Shown here piece after piece: positions 30,880 through 40,384 of a stretch of 47,168 nt of DNA. Both the position numbers and the translations under genes were made by a program. The stretch lies in assembly GCF_014648655.1 (NCBI RefSeq), contig NZ_BMRN01000046.1, forward strand, positions 1 to 47,168, in the 5' to 3' direction. The DNA comes from Streptomyces atratus (GTDB lineage: Bacteria > Actinomycetota > Actinomycetes > Streptomycetales > Streptomycetaceae). A model generated the notes under the pieces. That model saw nothing but the letters and a program-made list of their open reading frames with translations. It searched no databases and was not told the DNA's origin. How positions within the stretch are numbered: position 1 is the first letter of the stretch; the number at the start of each line of letters is the position of its first letter.

Positions 30880-33800
30880 TCAGCGCAGCTTGTACGCCGT
30901 GGGAAGGGTCTGCTCGACAGTGTTGCCCTGGCTGTCGGTCGCGCTGATCCGCAGCCCGACGCCCTCGGCCGCCTGCTTCCGGCTCGGGTTCTTGATCTTC
31001 GCGGTGAAGGTGTCCGTCCCGGCTTCCTTGGTGGACACCGGACGCCAGGTCTTGCCCCCGTCGTAGCTGGCCTCGACGTACAGGGAGGTCAGCTGGGGCG
31101 AGGCGGTGAGGCCCTCCTGGTGATAGCCGGTGATCGTGATCTGATGGGTGGCCCCGGCCTTGGCGGTGTTGTCCAGGGCCAGACCGAGGTCGTACCGCAG
31201 GAAGGTCAGCGGCTCCGGACGGCAGGCCGCCCGGTTGTCGCCGACCACCTTGCCCACACAGGGGTGAAGCTGCGGAGCATCATCCTTGGCCGGCTTCTCG
31301 GAGCTGTACGTCCATTCCGTCCTGACCCCGTTGGTCCTGGCCTCGAACGTGTACCGGGCCGATTCCGCCGACAGGTCGTAGCCGGCGAGCTTGCCGGTGA
31401 TGGTGAGGAGCCCCCAGTAGTCGAACTGCAGTGGCGTCAGACGCCGTTCGACTTCGCCACCGGACTGGTTGCGCAACGTGAAGTCGCAGGTGTAGTCGAG
31501 GGTCGGCTCGGTGGGCGGGGCCGTCGGACCACAGGCATAGGCGCCGAAGAGGAGTTCCGTGAGTTGGTCGTTGTCGACGATTCCGGCCATTGCCTGGCGG
31601 GCACCGCCGCTGCTGGTCAGCTGGAAGGTCGGGTAGAAGGTGTCGCCCTGCCGGCAGCCCGAGCACGGCGTTGACGTGTCGAACAACATTCCGGACTTGC
31701 TCCGCACCTGCGGCGCGGCGCCCGGTACGAGCGGTCCCTGGTTCCAGTGGACTTCGTCCTGCCCGGTGAGAACCATCTCCCGGCTCTCACTGCGGTCCCG
31801 GACCAGGACAGGGTCGTCTCCGTGGTCGGCCCAGGCGGTGAGGAACTGGCTGATGGCGTTGTTCTGCCGTTTGATGAAGGTGGTCATGGTCTGCTGTGTG
31901 GCCGCACGGGGCAGGTACATGCTGATCCCGCCCGGCATGGAATCCGACAGCTGCGTCCAGGCCATGTTGGTGACCACTCCGGGCCGGTCGGCGTGGAAGT
32001 AGTGGTCGGCCCTGTCGAGTTGCTCCATACCGACCCGGCGCTCGGGGTTCGAGGCGATCCGACCGTCCGAGTAGTAGCGGGCGGCATAAGCCCTCGGCGT
32101 GGCTGCGCCTCCGAGAGTGATCTCGACGTCGGCGTCGGCCTTGATCCTCGTGATCAGGCGGTCCGCCTCGATGTCGGGCACCCGCACGATCGGCAGTGCG
32201 GCGTACGGCTGGACCTCTGGGCAGCTCTTCGGCCCGTCGGTGCAGACGGTGCTTTGTGCGGAGCCGCCCAGTGAGGTGAGACCCGGCGCCGCGACCAGTA
32301 CACCGACGGCGCCGGCGGCGGCAGCGGCGGCCACCCGCTCGTCCCTGAGCTTCGGGAAGTCACAGGTGTCCTGGCAGATGTCGGTCGGCGTCAGCAGCAC
32401 CAGCTTGCCCCGGGCGTCTGTGTCGGCGAGCTCGGAGGCGGTCCCGGTGCCCGCGTAGACCACCGGTAGGTCTCCCTTGATCGGCAGTCGCGCGATCGGG
32501 ACCGAGACATTGCGACGGACCGACTTCCCGTCCTCGAGCCATGTCTGCGAGCCGACGAGCGAGACGTCCGGGGTCCGGTAGCGGGCGGCCAGGCTGAAGG
32601 GAGCACCGCCGCCGGTGGCCTTCATGGTGACGACGGGAGTCGTCTGCACGGTGGAGATCTCCTCGGTGAGGGTTCCCGTGCGCACCTTCTCGGTCGGCAG
32701 CGTCCACCAGTTGGTCGTGCCGTCGTACCCGGTCACCATGGAGGCCGAGATCACCCATGCACGGTCCGCCGAGTACCGGGTCGTGAGGTCGACCATCTGG
32801 TAGACCTCGGTGGTCTCCGGGAACTGCACGCTCACCCGCTTGAGGTCGCGCAGGTCCAGCGTGACCGTGGTCGCCTCGCTGAGACTCACCTCCGGCGCCA
32901 TCGGTGTGGCTTGCTGCCACTCCCCGGACGCGTCCCGCCACTTGACAGGGAAAGTGGCCGCGTAGGTTCCGGTGAAGAGCGACGCGGTGACCTTCTCCCC
33001 GCCGGCGACGAGCGCCGGAACCCTGCCGAGGCCGGGGATCTCGTCGTCGTCCACCGGTATGAAAGTGGCGTAGCCGTACCGGATGTCGGTGGCACCCGGC
33101 GGGGGTACGACCTTCACGGTCAGGGGAAGCTTCGGGGGCTCTAGGTAGGTGGTGACCGGTGTGGCCGCCCACAGGGCTCCCGAGGAGTCCCTGGCGCTCA
33201 GCGTGCCCGTGTAGTTACCGAAGGCCCCGTCGGTGTCGGCCCCCCGGCCGTCGAGTGTCGCCGACACCTCGGTCGATCCGCCCGCAGGCACGACCACCTC
33301 ATCCGTGCTGAGGCTGACCAGGCCGGCCGGGGCGGGCTTCCCGGCGGAGGAGAGCGACGCCGTGAGGTGCAGCGTGGTCGCCTCGTCGGTGTGGTTGACG
33401 TAGGTGACCTTCTTCGTCAGCGGTGTGTGCGGGTACGCCAGGCGGCCGAAGCCCAGGTTTCCCGCCGTGGTGATCCGCGGATCGATCGCGGCGGCGACGT
33501 TCACCCGCCCGACACCCTGCGCGGTCGCGGCGTAGCCCAGGTCGGTGGCCGTGCTCATCAGCAACGACTTGATCTGCCGGCCGGTCAGGTCCGGATGCTG
33601 CTCGGCGACGATGGCCGCGGCACCGGTCACATGCGGTGTGGCCATCGAGGTCCCGTTGGACGAGATGTAGTACTCGTTCACCGGCGTGCCCAAGGTTGTA
33701 CCGGCGGCACGTGCCGCGACGATGTCGGCACCCGGAGCCGCGATGTCCGGCTTGGCGGCGCCGTCCCCGACCCGCGGTCCGCGGCTGGAGAAACTGGCCA

Positions 33801-35061
33801 TCCTGTCCTGCTTGTCCACCGCCGCCACGGTCAGTGCCTCGTCGGCGGAGCCCGGGTTGTTGACCGTTCCGCTCGTCGGACCGCTGTTGCCCGCCGCCAC
33901 CACGAACAGGGTTCCGGTGCTGCGGCTGAGCTCGTTGAGCGACTGGCTCAGCGGGTCGGTCCCGTCGGTGGGGACATCGCCGAGGCTCATGTTGACGACC
34001 TCGGCCCCGGAGTGGGCGGCCCACTCCATGCCCGCGATGATCGCGTCCTCAGGGCAGTGCCCGGTGTCGTCGCAGACCTTGCCGACCCGCAGCTTGGCGC
34101 CGGGGGCGACACCCTTGTACCGCCCGTCGGACGCGGCGCCGGTGCCCAGGATCGTGGACGCCACGTGGGTGCCGTGCCCGTGCCCGTCCCGGGCGCCGTT
34201 GGGGTTGCCGGTGAAGTCGACCTGGTCGACGATGCTTCCGGCCACGTCCGGGTGATTGGGGTCGATGCCGGTGTCCAGCACTGCCACGGACACGCCCGTG
34301 CCGTCGTACCCGCGGTCCCAGGCGACCGGCGCGCCGATCTGCGGCACGGACGTGTCGAGGGTGACCTCGGCCATCCCGTTGAGCCACACCTTCTTGACCC
34401 CGGACAGCGACCCGGCGGACCGGGCGACGCTCGAGCGGGTGTCCGTCTTGCCCTTCACCTGCTGCCACCACCGGCCGCCGCCGTCGATCTTCATCGAGCG
34501 GCCGTTGACGCTCGGCAGCGCCTTGCCGCCGGTCGCACCGGCCGGCTTCGGAGCCTTGGCCGCGGCACTCCTGTCGGTGTAGGTGACGAGCACCGGCACC
34601 TCGCCGGTCTTGCCGGCCGCGGTGAGTTCCACCAGTTCGGTCAGGTCGAAGAGCCCCCAGTCGAGCAGTCCCCCGTCGAGCAGTCCGAGTGCGTCGTTCG
34701 GCACGAAGTGCACGGTGCCCAGGTGGGTGATGGTCTGGAAGACGACCGGGGTGCTCTCGGGCCGCGCCGCGCTCTCGACGTTGCGGACGACCGGTCGGCC
34801 GTCAGTGTCGACGCCGACGTCCACCTTGTCACCGGTGATCAGCGTGACCGGTACGGTCCCGCCGGCCGCGGAGACGATCTTGCGCAGGTCGTCATCGGCG
34901 GTCGGTGACACCTTCTTCTGCACGGCGTCCGGGTGCGACGGCTGCCGGGCCGAATCGGTGGCCCCCGCCGTGGGCGACATGATCGCCCCGAAGATGGCCA
35001 GACCAACGGTCACCGCGCCCAAGCGCGTTCTGAGACGCTGCGTTGTCGGACTTCGCTTCAT
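30880..35061 (-). CDS. Large secreted S8 subtilisin-like serine protease
   Basis: ATG 35061 has AGGAG about 8 bases upstream. The 1393-residue protein starts with a signal peptide (RTRLGAVTVGLAIFGAIM, cleavage near AGA at about 33). A propeptide region runs to about 230. The catalytic domain has D263 (VLDTGID), H299 (GHGTHVAS), oxyanion N392 (AAAGNSG) and S472 (NGTSMATPH), all canonical. Beyond about 530 come beta-rich domains, including a protease-associated (PA)-like stretch near 870-960 (KLVLLTPTDICQDTCDF, AAGAVGVLV) and a C-terminal Fn3-like region ending near YKLR. No LPXTG or membrane anchor is seen, so it should be released. It is likely an extracellular degradative protease. A LAL regulator is encoded directly upstream on the same strand. 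Confidence 0.95.
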   Translation of the reverse strand: MKRSPTTQRLRTRLGAVTVGLAIFGAIMSPTAGATDSARQPSHPDAVQKKVSPTADDDLRKIVSAAGGTVPVTLITGDKVDVGVDTDGRPVVRNVESAARPESTPVVFQTITHLGTVHFVPNDALGLLDGGLLDWGLFDLTELVELTAAGKTGEVPVLVTYTDRSAAAKAPKPAGATGGKALPSVNGRSMKIDGGGRWWQQVKGKTDTRSSVARSAGSLSGVKKVWLNGMAEVTLDTSVPQIGAPVAWDRGYDGTGVSVAVLDTGIDPNHPDVAGSIVDQVDFTGNPNGARDGHGHGTHVASTILGTGAASDGRYKGVAPGAKLRVGKVCDDTGHCPEDAIIAGMEWAAHSGAEVVNMSLGDVPTDGTDPLSQSLNELSRSTGTLFVVAAGNSGPTSGTVNNPGSADEALTVAAVDKQDRMASFSSRGPRVGDGAAKPDIAAPGADIVAARAAGTTLGTPVNEYYISSNGTSMATPHVTGAAAIVAEQHPDLTGRQIKSLLMSTATDLGYAATAQGVGRVNVAAAIDPRITTAGNLGFGRLAYPHTPLTKKVTYVNHTDEATTLHLTASLSSAGKPAPAGLVSLSTDEVVVPAGGSTEVSATLDGRGADTDGAFGNYTGTLSARDSSGALWAATPVTTYLEPPKLPLTVKVVPPPGATDIRYGYATFIPVDDDEIPGLGRVPALVAGGEKVTASLFTGTYAATFPVKWRDASGEWQQATPMAPEVSLSEATTVTLDLRDLKRVSVQFPETTEVYQMVDLTTRYSADRAWVISASMVTGYDGTTNWWTLPTEKVRTGTLTEEISTVQTTPVVTMKATGGGAPFSLAARYRTPDVSLVGSQTWLEDGKSVRRNVSVPIARLPIKGDLPVVYAGTGTASELADTDARGKLVLLTPTDICQDTCDFPKLRDERVAAAAAAGAVGVLVAAPGLTSLGGSAQSTVCTDGPKSCPEVQPYAALPIVRVPDIEADRLITRIKADADVEITLGGAATPRAYAARYYSDGRIASNPERRVGMEQLDRADHYFHADRPGVVTNMAWTQLSDSMPGGISMYLPRAATQQTMTTFIKRQNNAISQFLTAWADHGDDPVLVRDRSESREMVLTGQDEVHWNQGPLVPGAAPQVRSKSGMLFDTSTPCSGCRQGDTFYPTFQLTSSGGARQAMAGIVDNDQLTELLFGAYACGPTAPPTEPTLDYTCDFTLRNQSGGEVERRLTPLQFDYWGLLTITGKLAGYDLSAESARYTFEARTNGVRTEWTYSSEKPAKDDAPQLHPCVGKVVGDNRAACRPEPLTFLRYDLGLALDNTAKAGATHQITITGYHQEGLTASPQLTSLYVEASYDGGKTWRPVSTKEAGTDTFTAKIKNPSRKQAAEGVGLRISATDSQGNTVEQTLPTAYKLR

Positions 35062-35164
35062 CTATCGATCTCCTGTTGGATTCACGAGGAACATCTGGGG
35101 AGGGCGGACCGCGTGAGAGCACAAGGTCGTCGCCCGGGCAAGCACGGTCCGGCCACGCGCCTCA

Positions 35165-35335
35165 CTAGAGCGGTTCGTACTCGTCGACGTCGTCGGCATC
35201 GCCCTCGCTCCGGGTGGTGGGGGCGTCTGCCGGCCCGGCCGGCGGTCCTGCCGGTAATGGTTCGTCGTTCGGCCGGCGTGCCGGCACGGCTGGGTCACCT
35301 GCCGGCTGGGGTACAGACGGTTCTGCGGGCACCAT
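35165..35335 (-). CDS. Candidate small acidic-tailed peptide (uncertain)
   Basis: A 56-codon frame from ATG 35335 to TAG gives a Pro/Ala-rich peptide ending in an acidic patch, DADDVDEYEPL. It lies in the 328-bp gap between the subtilase and the LAL regulator, on their strand. Against it: no ribosome site, low third-position GC, and a TTA codon near residue 27. For it: the acidic, hydrophilic tail looks protein-like. If real, the TTA would make it dependent on the bldA leucyl-tRNA. Confidence 0.2.
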   Translation of the reverse strand: MVPAEPSVPQPAGDPAVPARRPNDEPLPAGPPAGPADAPTTRSEGDADDVDEYEPL

Positions 35336-35389
35336 GGCGACGAGTGTGCAACCGAGCCCGGTTGCGGCTCGATTGGTCAGATGCGGGAT

Positions 35390-38374
35390 TTAAAGCCGTC
35401 GCCCGCTCACACGTATTTCTTCGCGTCCGGTCGAGGACGGTGGAATTTTCTCGTCGCCCGTCGGCGGTTGCCCCTGCTCACCGACGAGACCCGACTCCAC
35501 GACCTTGAGCGCGAGTACGGTACGCGACGTCACACACAGTTTGCGCATGGCTGACTTCAACTGGCTGGCCACGGTCTGCGTCGACACCCCCAGCGCCTCG
35601 GCGATCTGACGGTTCGTCCGGCCGCCGACCAGCAGACGAGCCACCTCCAGCTCGCGCGGGGAGAGCCGGTTGCCGTAGCCGGGGCGGCCCCGCCCCCGCG
35701 CCGCCCGGGTGTCCCGCCCTCGCTCGTTCAGGGTCTCTGCCACCCGGTCGGCGTCGTTGTGGGCGCCGAGGTCCGCCAACGCCCGCGAGACGTCGGACAG
35801 GATCAGCAGGCCGGCCTCGTGCGGGTCGGCGGCGAGCAGGCAACGGGCGTGGCGTTCCCGAGCGAGCAGGGCGTCGTACGGGCGCGGCAGTGCCTGCCAT
35901 GCGTCGGCCGCCCGGGCGAACAACCCTGCGGCGTCGGTGAGTCGGCCGTCGGCTTCGGCCAGCATGGCGCGGCACAGCACCAAGGATGCCTGCGGCGCCG
36001 GAGCGTCCGTGCCGCCCAAGGCCCGTTCGAACGTGGTCACCAGGTCGGCGGCGTGGCCGAGCCGGCCGGCGGCCACCAGGGCCGCGACGCGTACCGGCGC
36101 GACCTCGACCGCCCGGGACCAGATTCCCGTGCCCACGCTGATCTCGGCCGGTTCCTCCGTGAGGCGGAGTGCCTCGTCGATGTCGCCGTCGCGCAGACAC
36201 AGTTGGGCCAGCGCGGCCGCGGCCTCGATACGTTGCTGGTCGTCCTGTGCGGCGAAACGTAGCCGCTCCGCGGCCTCTGCCCGGTCTCCGGCGGCAGCTT
36301 GGAGCAAGCCCGCCACGAGGATCGCCTCGCACCGGTCCTTCAGCGGCACCCCGTCCTCGTCGTCGATCAGCCGGGACGCTCTCTCGGCAAGTCCCGCCCA
36401 GGCGCCGGTGAACCAGTCGAGGTGGGCCCGGCTCGAGGCGATGGGCCCAAGGTAGTCCCGGAGCTCGTGGCGTTCGGCGAGTGCCTGGGCCCCGGCCAGT
36501 CGTGCGCCGGCCTCATCGCTCCGTCCCCACCGCATCGCCGCATCGCCGACATTCCTGTGGCCTATCGCGAGCGTCGCCGCCTCCCGCGGATCGGCGGTGT
36601 CGTCCGGGATCCGCCGGGCCTCCGTCCACCCGGCCACCTCACCGAGCAGCAGCAGCGCGAAGGCGCGTTCCTGCACCAGACGCAGCCGCTCGTGGGGAGG
36701 GATCGACGGCGCCACCGCGGGTGCCTCGCCCAGCCACCGCAGATGCTCCGACACGGGCTGCGCGTTCCCGAGGGGCAGGGCGAGGAGGGTTCGGGCTCGT
36801 GCCGCCTCCAGCGAGTCCGGCGCGAGGTCGGGCACCGCTCTCAATATCTCGTGCCGACCCGCCTCGATGACACCCGCCACCATGAGCACCCGGCCGATCT
36901 GGAATCGGACCGGTGCCTGCTGTTGCGGTGTCAGAGCCTGGGTCCGGAGGGCCGACTGCAGTGATTCAATGATCGCCGAGTACGGGTCGGAGCCGGGCAG
37001 CGCCTGAAACTGGATCTCCATCGCCAGCCGCACCAGCGGCTCCACCGGCAGAGCGACGGTGGTGACCAGGTTGTGCAGCAGCAGTGCCGCGGTGGCCACG
37101 TCACCGGTCTGCATGGAGAGGTCGGCCGCCCGCTCGGTGTACCGGCACGATGCCTCGACATCGCCGGCCAGCCGGAAGTGCCGGGCCAGCTGCGCCACCG
37201 GCGGCACCGGCAATTTCTCCAACGCCCGGCCGGCGCGCACATGCAGGGCACGCCGTTCCCGGGCCGGAATGGCCTCGTACACGGCTTGACGCGCCAGGGC
37301 GTGGTGGAACGACCAATGCCCACGTCCGTCCTCACGCAGCAGACCGCACCCCAGCGCATCGGCCGCCGGCTCCGCGAACCGGTCCTCGGACAGACCGGTC
37401 ACCGCTTTCAGGGTCACGTAGTCGGCCGGAGCGGAGAGCACCGACACGGCGTACAGGACTGCCTGGATATCGGGCGACAGCCGCCCCACGCGTTCCAGCA
37501 TGGCGTCGCGGATCGTGGGCGGCACCTCGATGCGGTCCAGTCGGCGGCGCGCCCAACCGCCGCCCTGACGGATCAGGTCGGCCCGGTCATGCATCAACCG
37601 CACCAACTCCTCGACCGCCAGCGGTATGCCTTCCGTTCGTGCGTGCAGGAAGGCCGCGAACGCGGTCGACAGAGGCTCGTCGGCCAGCATCGAGGAGACG
37701 ATCGCGGCGGTTTCGCCGATCCCCAGCGGCTTCAGTGCCAGCCTGACCAGGTGTGCGTCGGCGGGCAGCCGTGAGAACAGCTTCAACAGCAGTGAATCGG
37801 GGGGCACCTCCTTCCGCCGGTACGTCACCACCACGCTCACCGGCTGGGGTCGGCGCGAGACCAGGAACAGCAGGAACTCCAGAGTCGCCTCGTCCGCCCA
37901 GTGCACGTCCTCAAGTGCCAGCACCGCCACGTCGAGCCGGTTGAGCACCTCGACGAACGCATGGAACAGCCGGTGCCGGGCGGCGGTCGCGTCTTCCAGC
38001 GGCTCCGGCGTCGGCGGCAGGTCGGCCGCCCACTCGGGAAACAGCGGCCGCAGCGCGCCGCACAGTCCGCTCAGTCCCAGCCCGGAGACGCTGCCGACGC
38101 CGTCGCGCACCGCGTCCACGACCGCGCCGAGCGTGTACGGCACGCGCAGCTCCGGGCAGGTGCCGACCAGGACGCGACGGCCACGCTCGCCCGGGGACAC
38201 CAGGAACTCCCGCAACAGCCGGGTCTTGCCGATGCCCGCCTCGCCGTCGATCAGGACCACGGCAGGCGCTTGCCCGAGCGCCTCGCCGAGCACGGCAACC
38301 TCCCGGTCCCGCCCGACGAATCGCGGCACGGAAAGTGCTGGAAGTCGACCGGCATCGGTGTTGGCCCGTCTCAC
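35390..38374 (-). CDS. LAL-type LuxR-family transcriptional regulator (AAA + TPR-like + LuxR HTH)
   Basis: The 994-residue protein starts at GTG 38374 behind GGGAGG. The N-terminal AAA/NACHT-like ATPase has Walker A at about residue 46 (GEAGIGKTR) and Walker B LALEDVHWAD. A long helical TPR-like region follows (about 340-880). A LuxR-type helix-turn-helix closes the protein (about 905-965: LSPRELEVARLLVGG, NRQIAEALGVS). This is the size and order of LAL regulators (MalT/PikD type), which often control secreted enzymes or secondary metabolism. It lies upstream of the subtilase on the same strand and divergent from the 38606 regulator, so the protease is a natural candidate target. Confidence 0.93.
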   Translation of the reverse strand: MRRANTDAGRLPALSVPRFVGRDREVAVLGEALGQAPAVVLIDGEAGIGKTRLLREFLVSPGERGRRVLVGTCPELRVPYTLGAVVDAVRDGVGSVSGLGLSGLCGALRPLFPEWAADLPPTPEPLEDATAARHRLFHAFVEVLNRLDVAVLALEDVHWADEATLEFLLFLVSRRPQPVSVVVTYRRKEVPPDSLLLKLFSRLPADAHLVRLALKPLGIGETAAIVSSMLADEPLSTAFAAFLHARTEGIPLAVEELVRLMHDRADLIRQGGGWARRRLDRIEVPPTIRDAMLERVGRLSPDIQAVLYAVSVLSAPADYVTLKAVTGLSEDRFAEPAADALGCGLLREDGRGHWSFHHALARQAVYEAIPARERRALHVRAGRALEKLPVPPVAQLARHFRLAGDVEASCRYTERAADLSMQTGDVATAALLLHNLVTTVALPVEPLVRLAMEIQFQALPGSDPYSAIIESLQSALRTQALTPQQQAPVRFQIGRVLMVAGVIEAGRHEILRAVPDLAPDSLEAARARTLLALPLGNAQPVSEHLRWLGEAPAVAPSIPPHERLRLVQERAFALLLLGEVAGWTEARRIPDDTADPREAATLAIGHRNVGDAAMRWGRSDEAGARLAGAQALAERHELRDYLGPIASSRAHLDWFTGAWAGLAERASRLIDDEDGVPLKDRCEAILVAGLLQAAAGDRAEAAERLRFAAQDDQQRIEAAAALAQLCLRDGDIDEALRLTEEPAEISVGTGIWSRAVEVAPVRVAALVAAGRLGHAADLVTTFERALGGTDAPAPQASLVLCRAMLAEADGRLTDAAGLFARAADAWQALPRPYDALLARERHARCLLAADPHEAGLLILSDVSRALADLGAHNDADRVAETLNERGRDTRAARGRGRPGYGNRLSPRELEVARLLVGGRTNRQIAEALGVSTQTVASQLKSAMRKLCVTSRTVLALKVVESGLVGEQGQPPTGDEKIPPSSTGREEIRVSGRRL

Positions 38375-38605
38375 CAGCGCACACCTCCCTCAGCCGGTCA
38401 CCCGGTTCGTTCAACCTGCCCCGACCACGTGTGGGAGCGAGGAGTGTGACGACGGCCGGTGCCGCACACGGCAACAGGGCGCCGTCGCAGCGTGCAAAGT
38501 GAACGCTGTACCTCGGACAGGTGTCCAGATACTCTGCTGGCGGGTTTGGACGGATGACCAACCGCGCCACAGATGTCATGTGCCGATAGACGGAGGTGCG
38601 CATAC

Positions 38606-39589
38606 GTGTTCACGGCCCTGGGCATAGCCGAATACGATGAGCAGGTCTATCGGTGCTGTGTGGACCACGGTCGGGTGACCGTCGCGGACATAGCCGCCTC
38701 CCTGAGGGCGTCGGAGCACCACGTCCTGCAGTGCCTGACCCGTCTGAAAGACCTCGGGCTCCTGTATGTCACCGGCCGAGGCCACTACCGGGCGACGGAC
38801 CCGCAGACCGCACTGCTGCCCCTGCTGGCCAGACGTCAGTGGGAGGCGGAGACCGCGCTGGCCTCGGCGCGCACGGAGATCGACCGGATCGCCGAGCGCC
38901 ACCGGGCGGGCCGGCTGCGCTCCGATCCGGACAATCTGGTGGAGGTCCTGTCGGACCGTGAGCTGATCCTGGAACGGATCGAGGAGATCGGCGCCTGTGT
39001 GACCAGCCACGTCTGGGCCCTGGACCGGCCTCCTTACGTGTGCCGCCCGTACGGCCGGCACCACAGCGACGAGGACGAGCTGGGCATCACCACGCAGTGG
39101 CTCCGGCGGGGCATCGACGTGAGGTCGATCTACTGCCCGCAGTCCATGGAACGGCCCGGGCGGTTCGCGACACTGCTCCGGCTCGCCGAACTCGGCGAGC
39201 GGTCGAGGATGTTGCCGTCCCTGCCGTTCAAACTCCATATCATCGACCAACGGATCGCTCTGGTTCCCCTGTCCGGACCGGCCTACGACGACCTCGTCGT
39301 CATCCATCGCTCCGCTGTTCTGGACGCCCTGATGGAGCTCTACGAGGCCTACTGGGCCCGCGCCGAGCCACTCAGCGGACCGGCGCCCGCCCGGGACGAC
39401 GGTCTCGACGCGGACGATGTCGTCCTGCTCGGCATGCTCAAAGCCGGGCTGAAGGACCAGGCCATCGCCCACCAGCTCGGGTGCAGCACACGCACCGCCA
39501 CCCGGCGCGTCGCCGCCGTCCTGGCCAAGCTGGGCGCCGACACACGCTTTCAGGCGGGCGTCCGGGCAGCCACCCGCGGACTGATCTGA
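38606..39589 (+). CDS. TrmB-like/LuxR-HTH transcriptional regulator
   Basis: GTG 38606 follows GGAGG at 9 bases, giving 327 residues. The N-terminus (about 10-65) is a winged-helix of TrmB type (VTVADIAASLRASEHHVLQC, then LGLLYVTGRGHYRATDP). The middle (about 120-260) is a ligand- or signal-binding region. The C-terminal 60 residues form a LuxR-like HTH (KDQAIAHQLGCSTRTATRRV, LGADTRFQAGV). Regulators of this build are common next to secreted subtilases and lantibiotic-like genes in Streptomyces. It is transcribed divergently from the LAL regulator over 231 bp, so the pair may cross-regulate. I do not recognise a characterised homologue. Confidence 0.88.
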   Translation: MFTALGIAEYDEQVYRCCVDHGRVTVADIAASLRASEHHVLQCLTRLKDLGLLYVTGRGHYRATDPQTALLPLLARRQWEAETALASARTEIDRIAERHRAGRLRSDPDNLVEVLSDRELILERIEEIGACVTSHVWALDRPPYVCRPYGRHHSDEDELGITTQWLRRGIDVRSIYCPQSMERPGRFATLLRLAELGERSRMLPSLPFKLHIIDQRIALVPLSGPAYDDLVVIHRSAVLDALMELYEAYWARAEPLSGPAPARDDGLDADDVVLLGMLKAGLKDQAIAHQLGCSTRTATRRVAAVLAKLGADTRFQAGVRAATRGLI

Positions 39590-39638
39590 CCGGCCACGCG
39601 CCCGGCACGGCCCTGGCTCCAGCTGTCCTGATCGTCGG

Positions 39639-40148
39639 CCGGCGGAGGCCGCCTATGTGGACGTCGAGGCGATCGGCGCGTTCAGCAGCGCCTCGGCACC
39701 GCTGGAGGACGCCTGGCGTGCGGATCCCGGGCACGGCGCGTCCCTGCGCTCCGCGACCGCGGCGGTCCAGCCCGTGCTGAACAGCGACGGCGACCTCACG
39801 ACGGCCCACCGGCTGCTGGTCGGCGCCATCGAGGAGGGCAGCCACGGCTACGACGCCGAGGACCCGGCACTCATCGACGCGCTGCACTTCCTGCTGCTGT
39901 GCAACTACGGGGCCCGCGAGGAGCCGTGGACGTCCTGTTACGCGGCCGTCTCCCGGCTGCGCCCCAGTCCCCCGCGGCTGCTGTCGGTGTCCGCGCGGAC
40001 CTGGGGCGACCCGGCCCACGCCGACGTGGCGACGCTGCGGGAGCTGGACGAGATCATCGACAGCACGACGAAGGAGACGGACCCCGCCCGGGTCGTCCGG
40101 GTGGGAACCGCCGCGGTGTATCCGGACCGGCCGGCGGCGGTGCGGTGA
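39639..40148 (+). pseudogene. Remnant of a LuxR/AAA-type regulator (internal fragment)
   Basis: The frame encodes AEAAYVDVEAIGAFSSA, LNSDGDLTTAHRLLVGAI and DALHFLLLCNYGAREEPW, which I recall as part of the helical middle of large Streptomyces LuxR-type regulators. Only about 170 residues remain: there is no ATPase region upstream, no HTH downstream, and similarity seems to extend before the first possible start (GTG 39657). The frame ends right at the start of a converging remnant at about 40140, so it looks like a piece left by a deletion or rearrangement. The family recollection is not verified. Confidence 0.5.
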
Positions 40149-40260
40149 CGGTTCCGGTGAACGCGGTGCGCAGCGCGTTGATGTACATCGGGAGCGTGGC
40201 AACGGCGGTGGCGCCGATGAGCAGGCGTCCACCGAAGGCGGAGGGGTTGGTGCCGGTCAT
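40139..40260 (-). pseudogene. Truncated N-terminus of a small membrane protein
   Basis: ATG 40260 follows GGAG at 5 bases and opens MTGTNPSAFGGRLLIGATAV, with one hydrophobic segment (LLIGATAVATLPMYINAL). After about residue 40 the sequence loses this character and runs antisense into the LuxR-type remnant. It is downstream of the TetR gene at 40385 on the same strand, so it was probably the TetR target before truncation. I do not recognise the family. Confidence 0.4.
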
Positions 40261-40384
40261 GTCTCCATGGTGGTCCGCCGCGCCGGGCGGGGTGTGGCCG
40301 TGTGTGCCACAGCGGCTGACCTTCCGTGCCGGTGCGACCGCCGGCCACGCGTCCGGTCAACCGTGCCACCGGCCACATGCCCGG

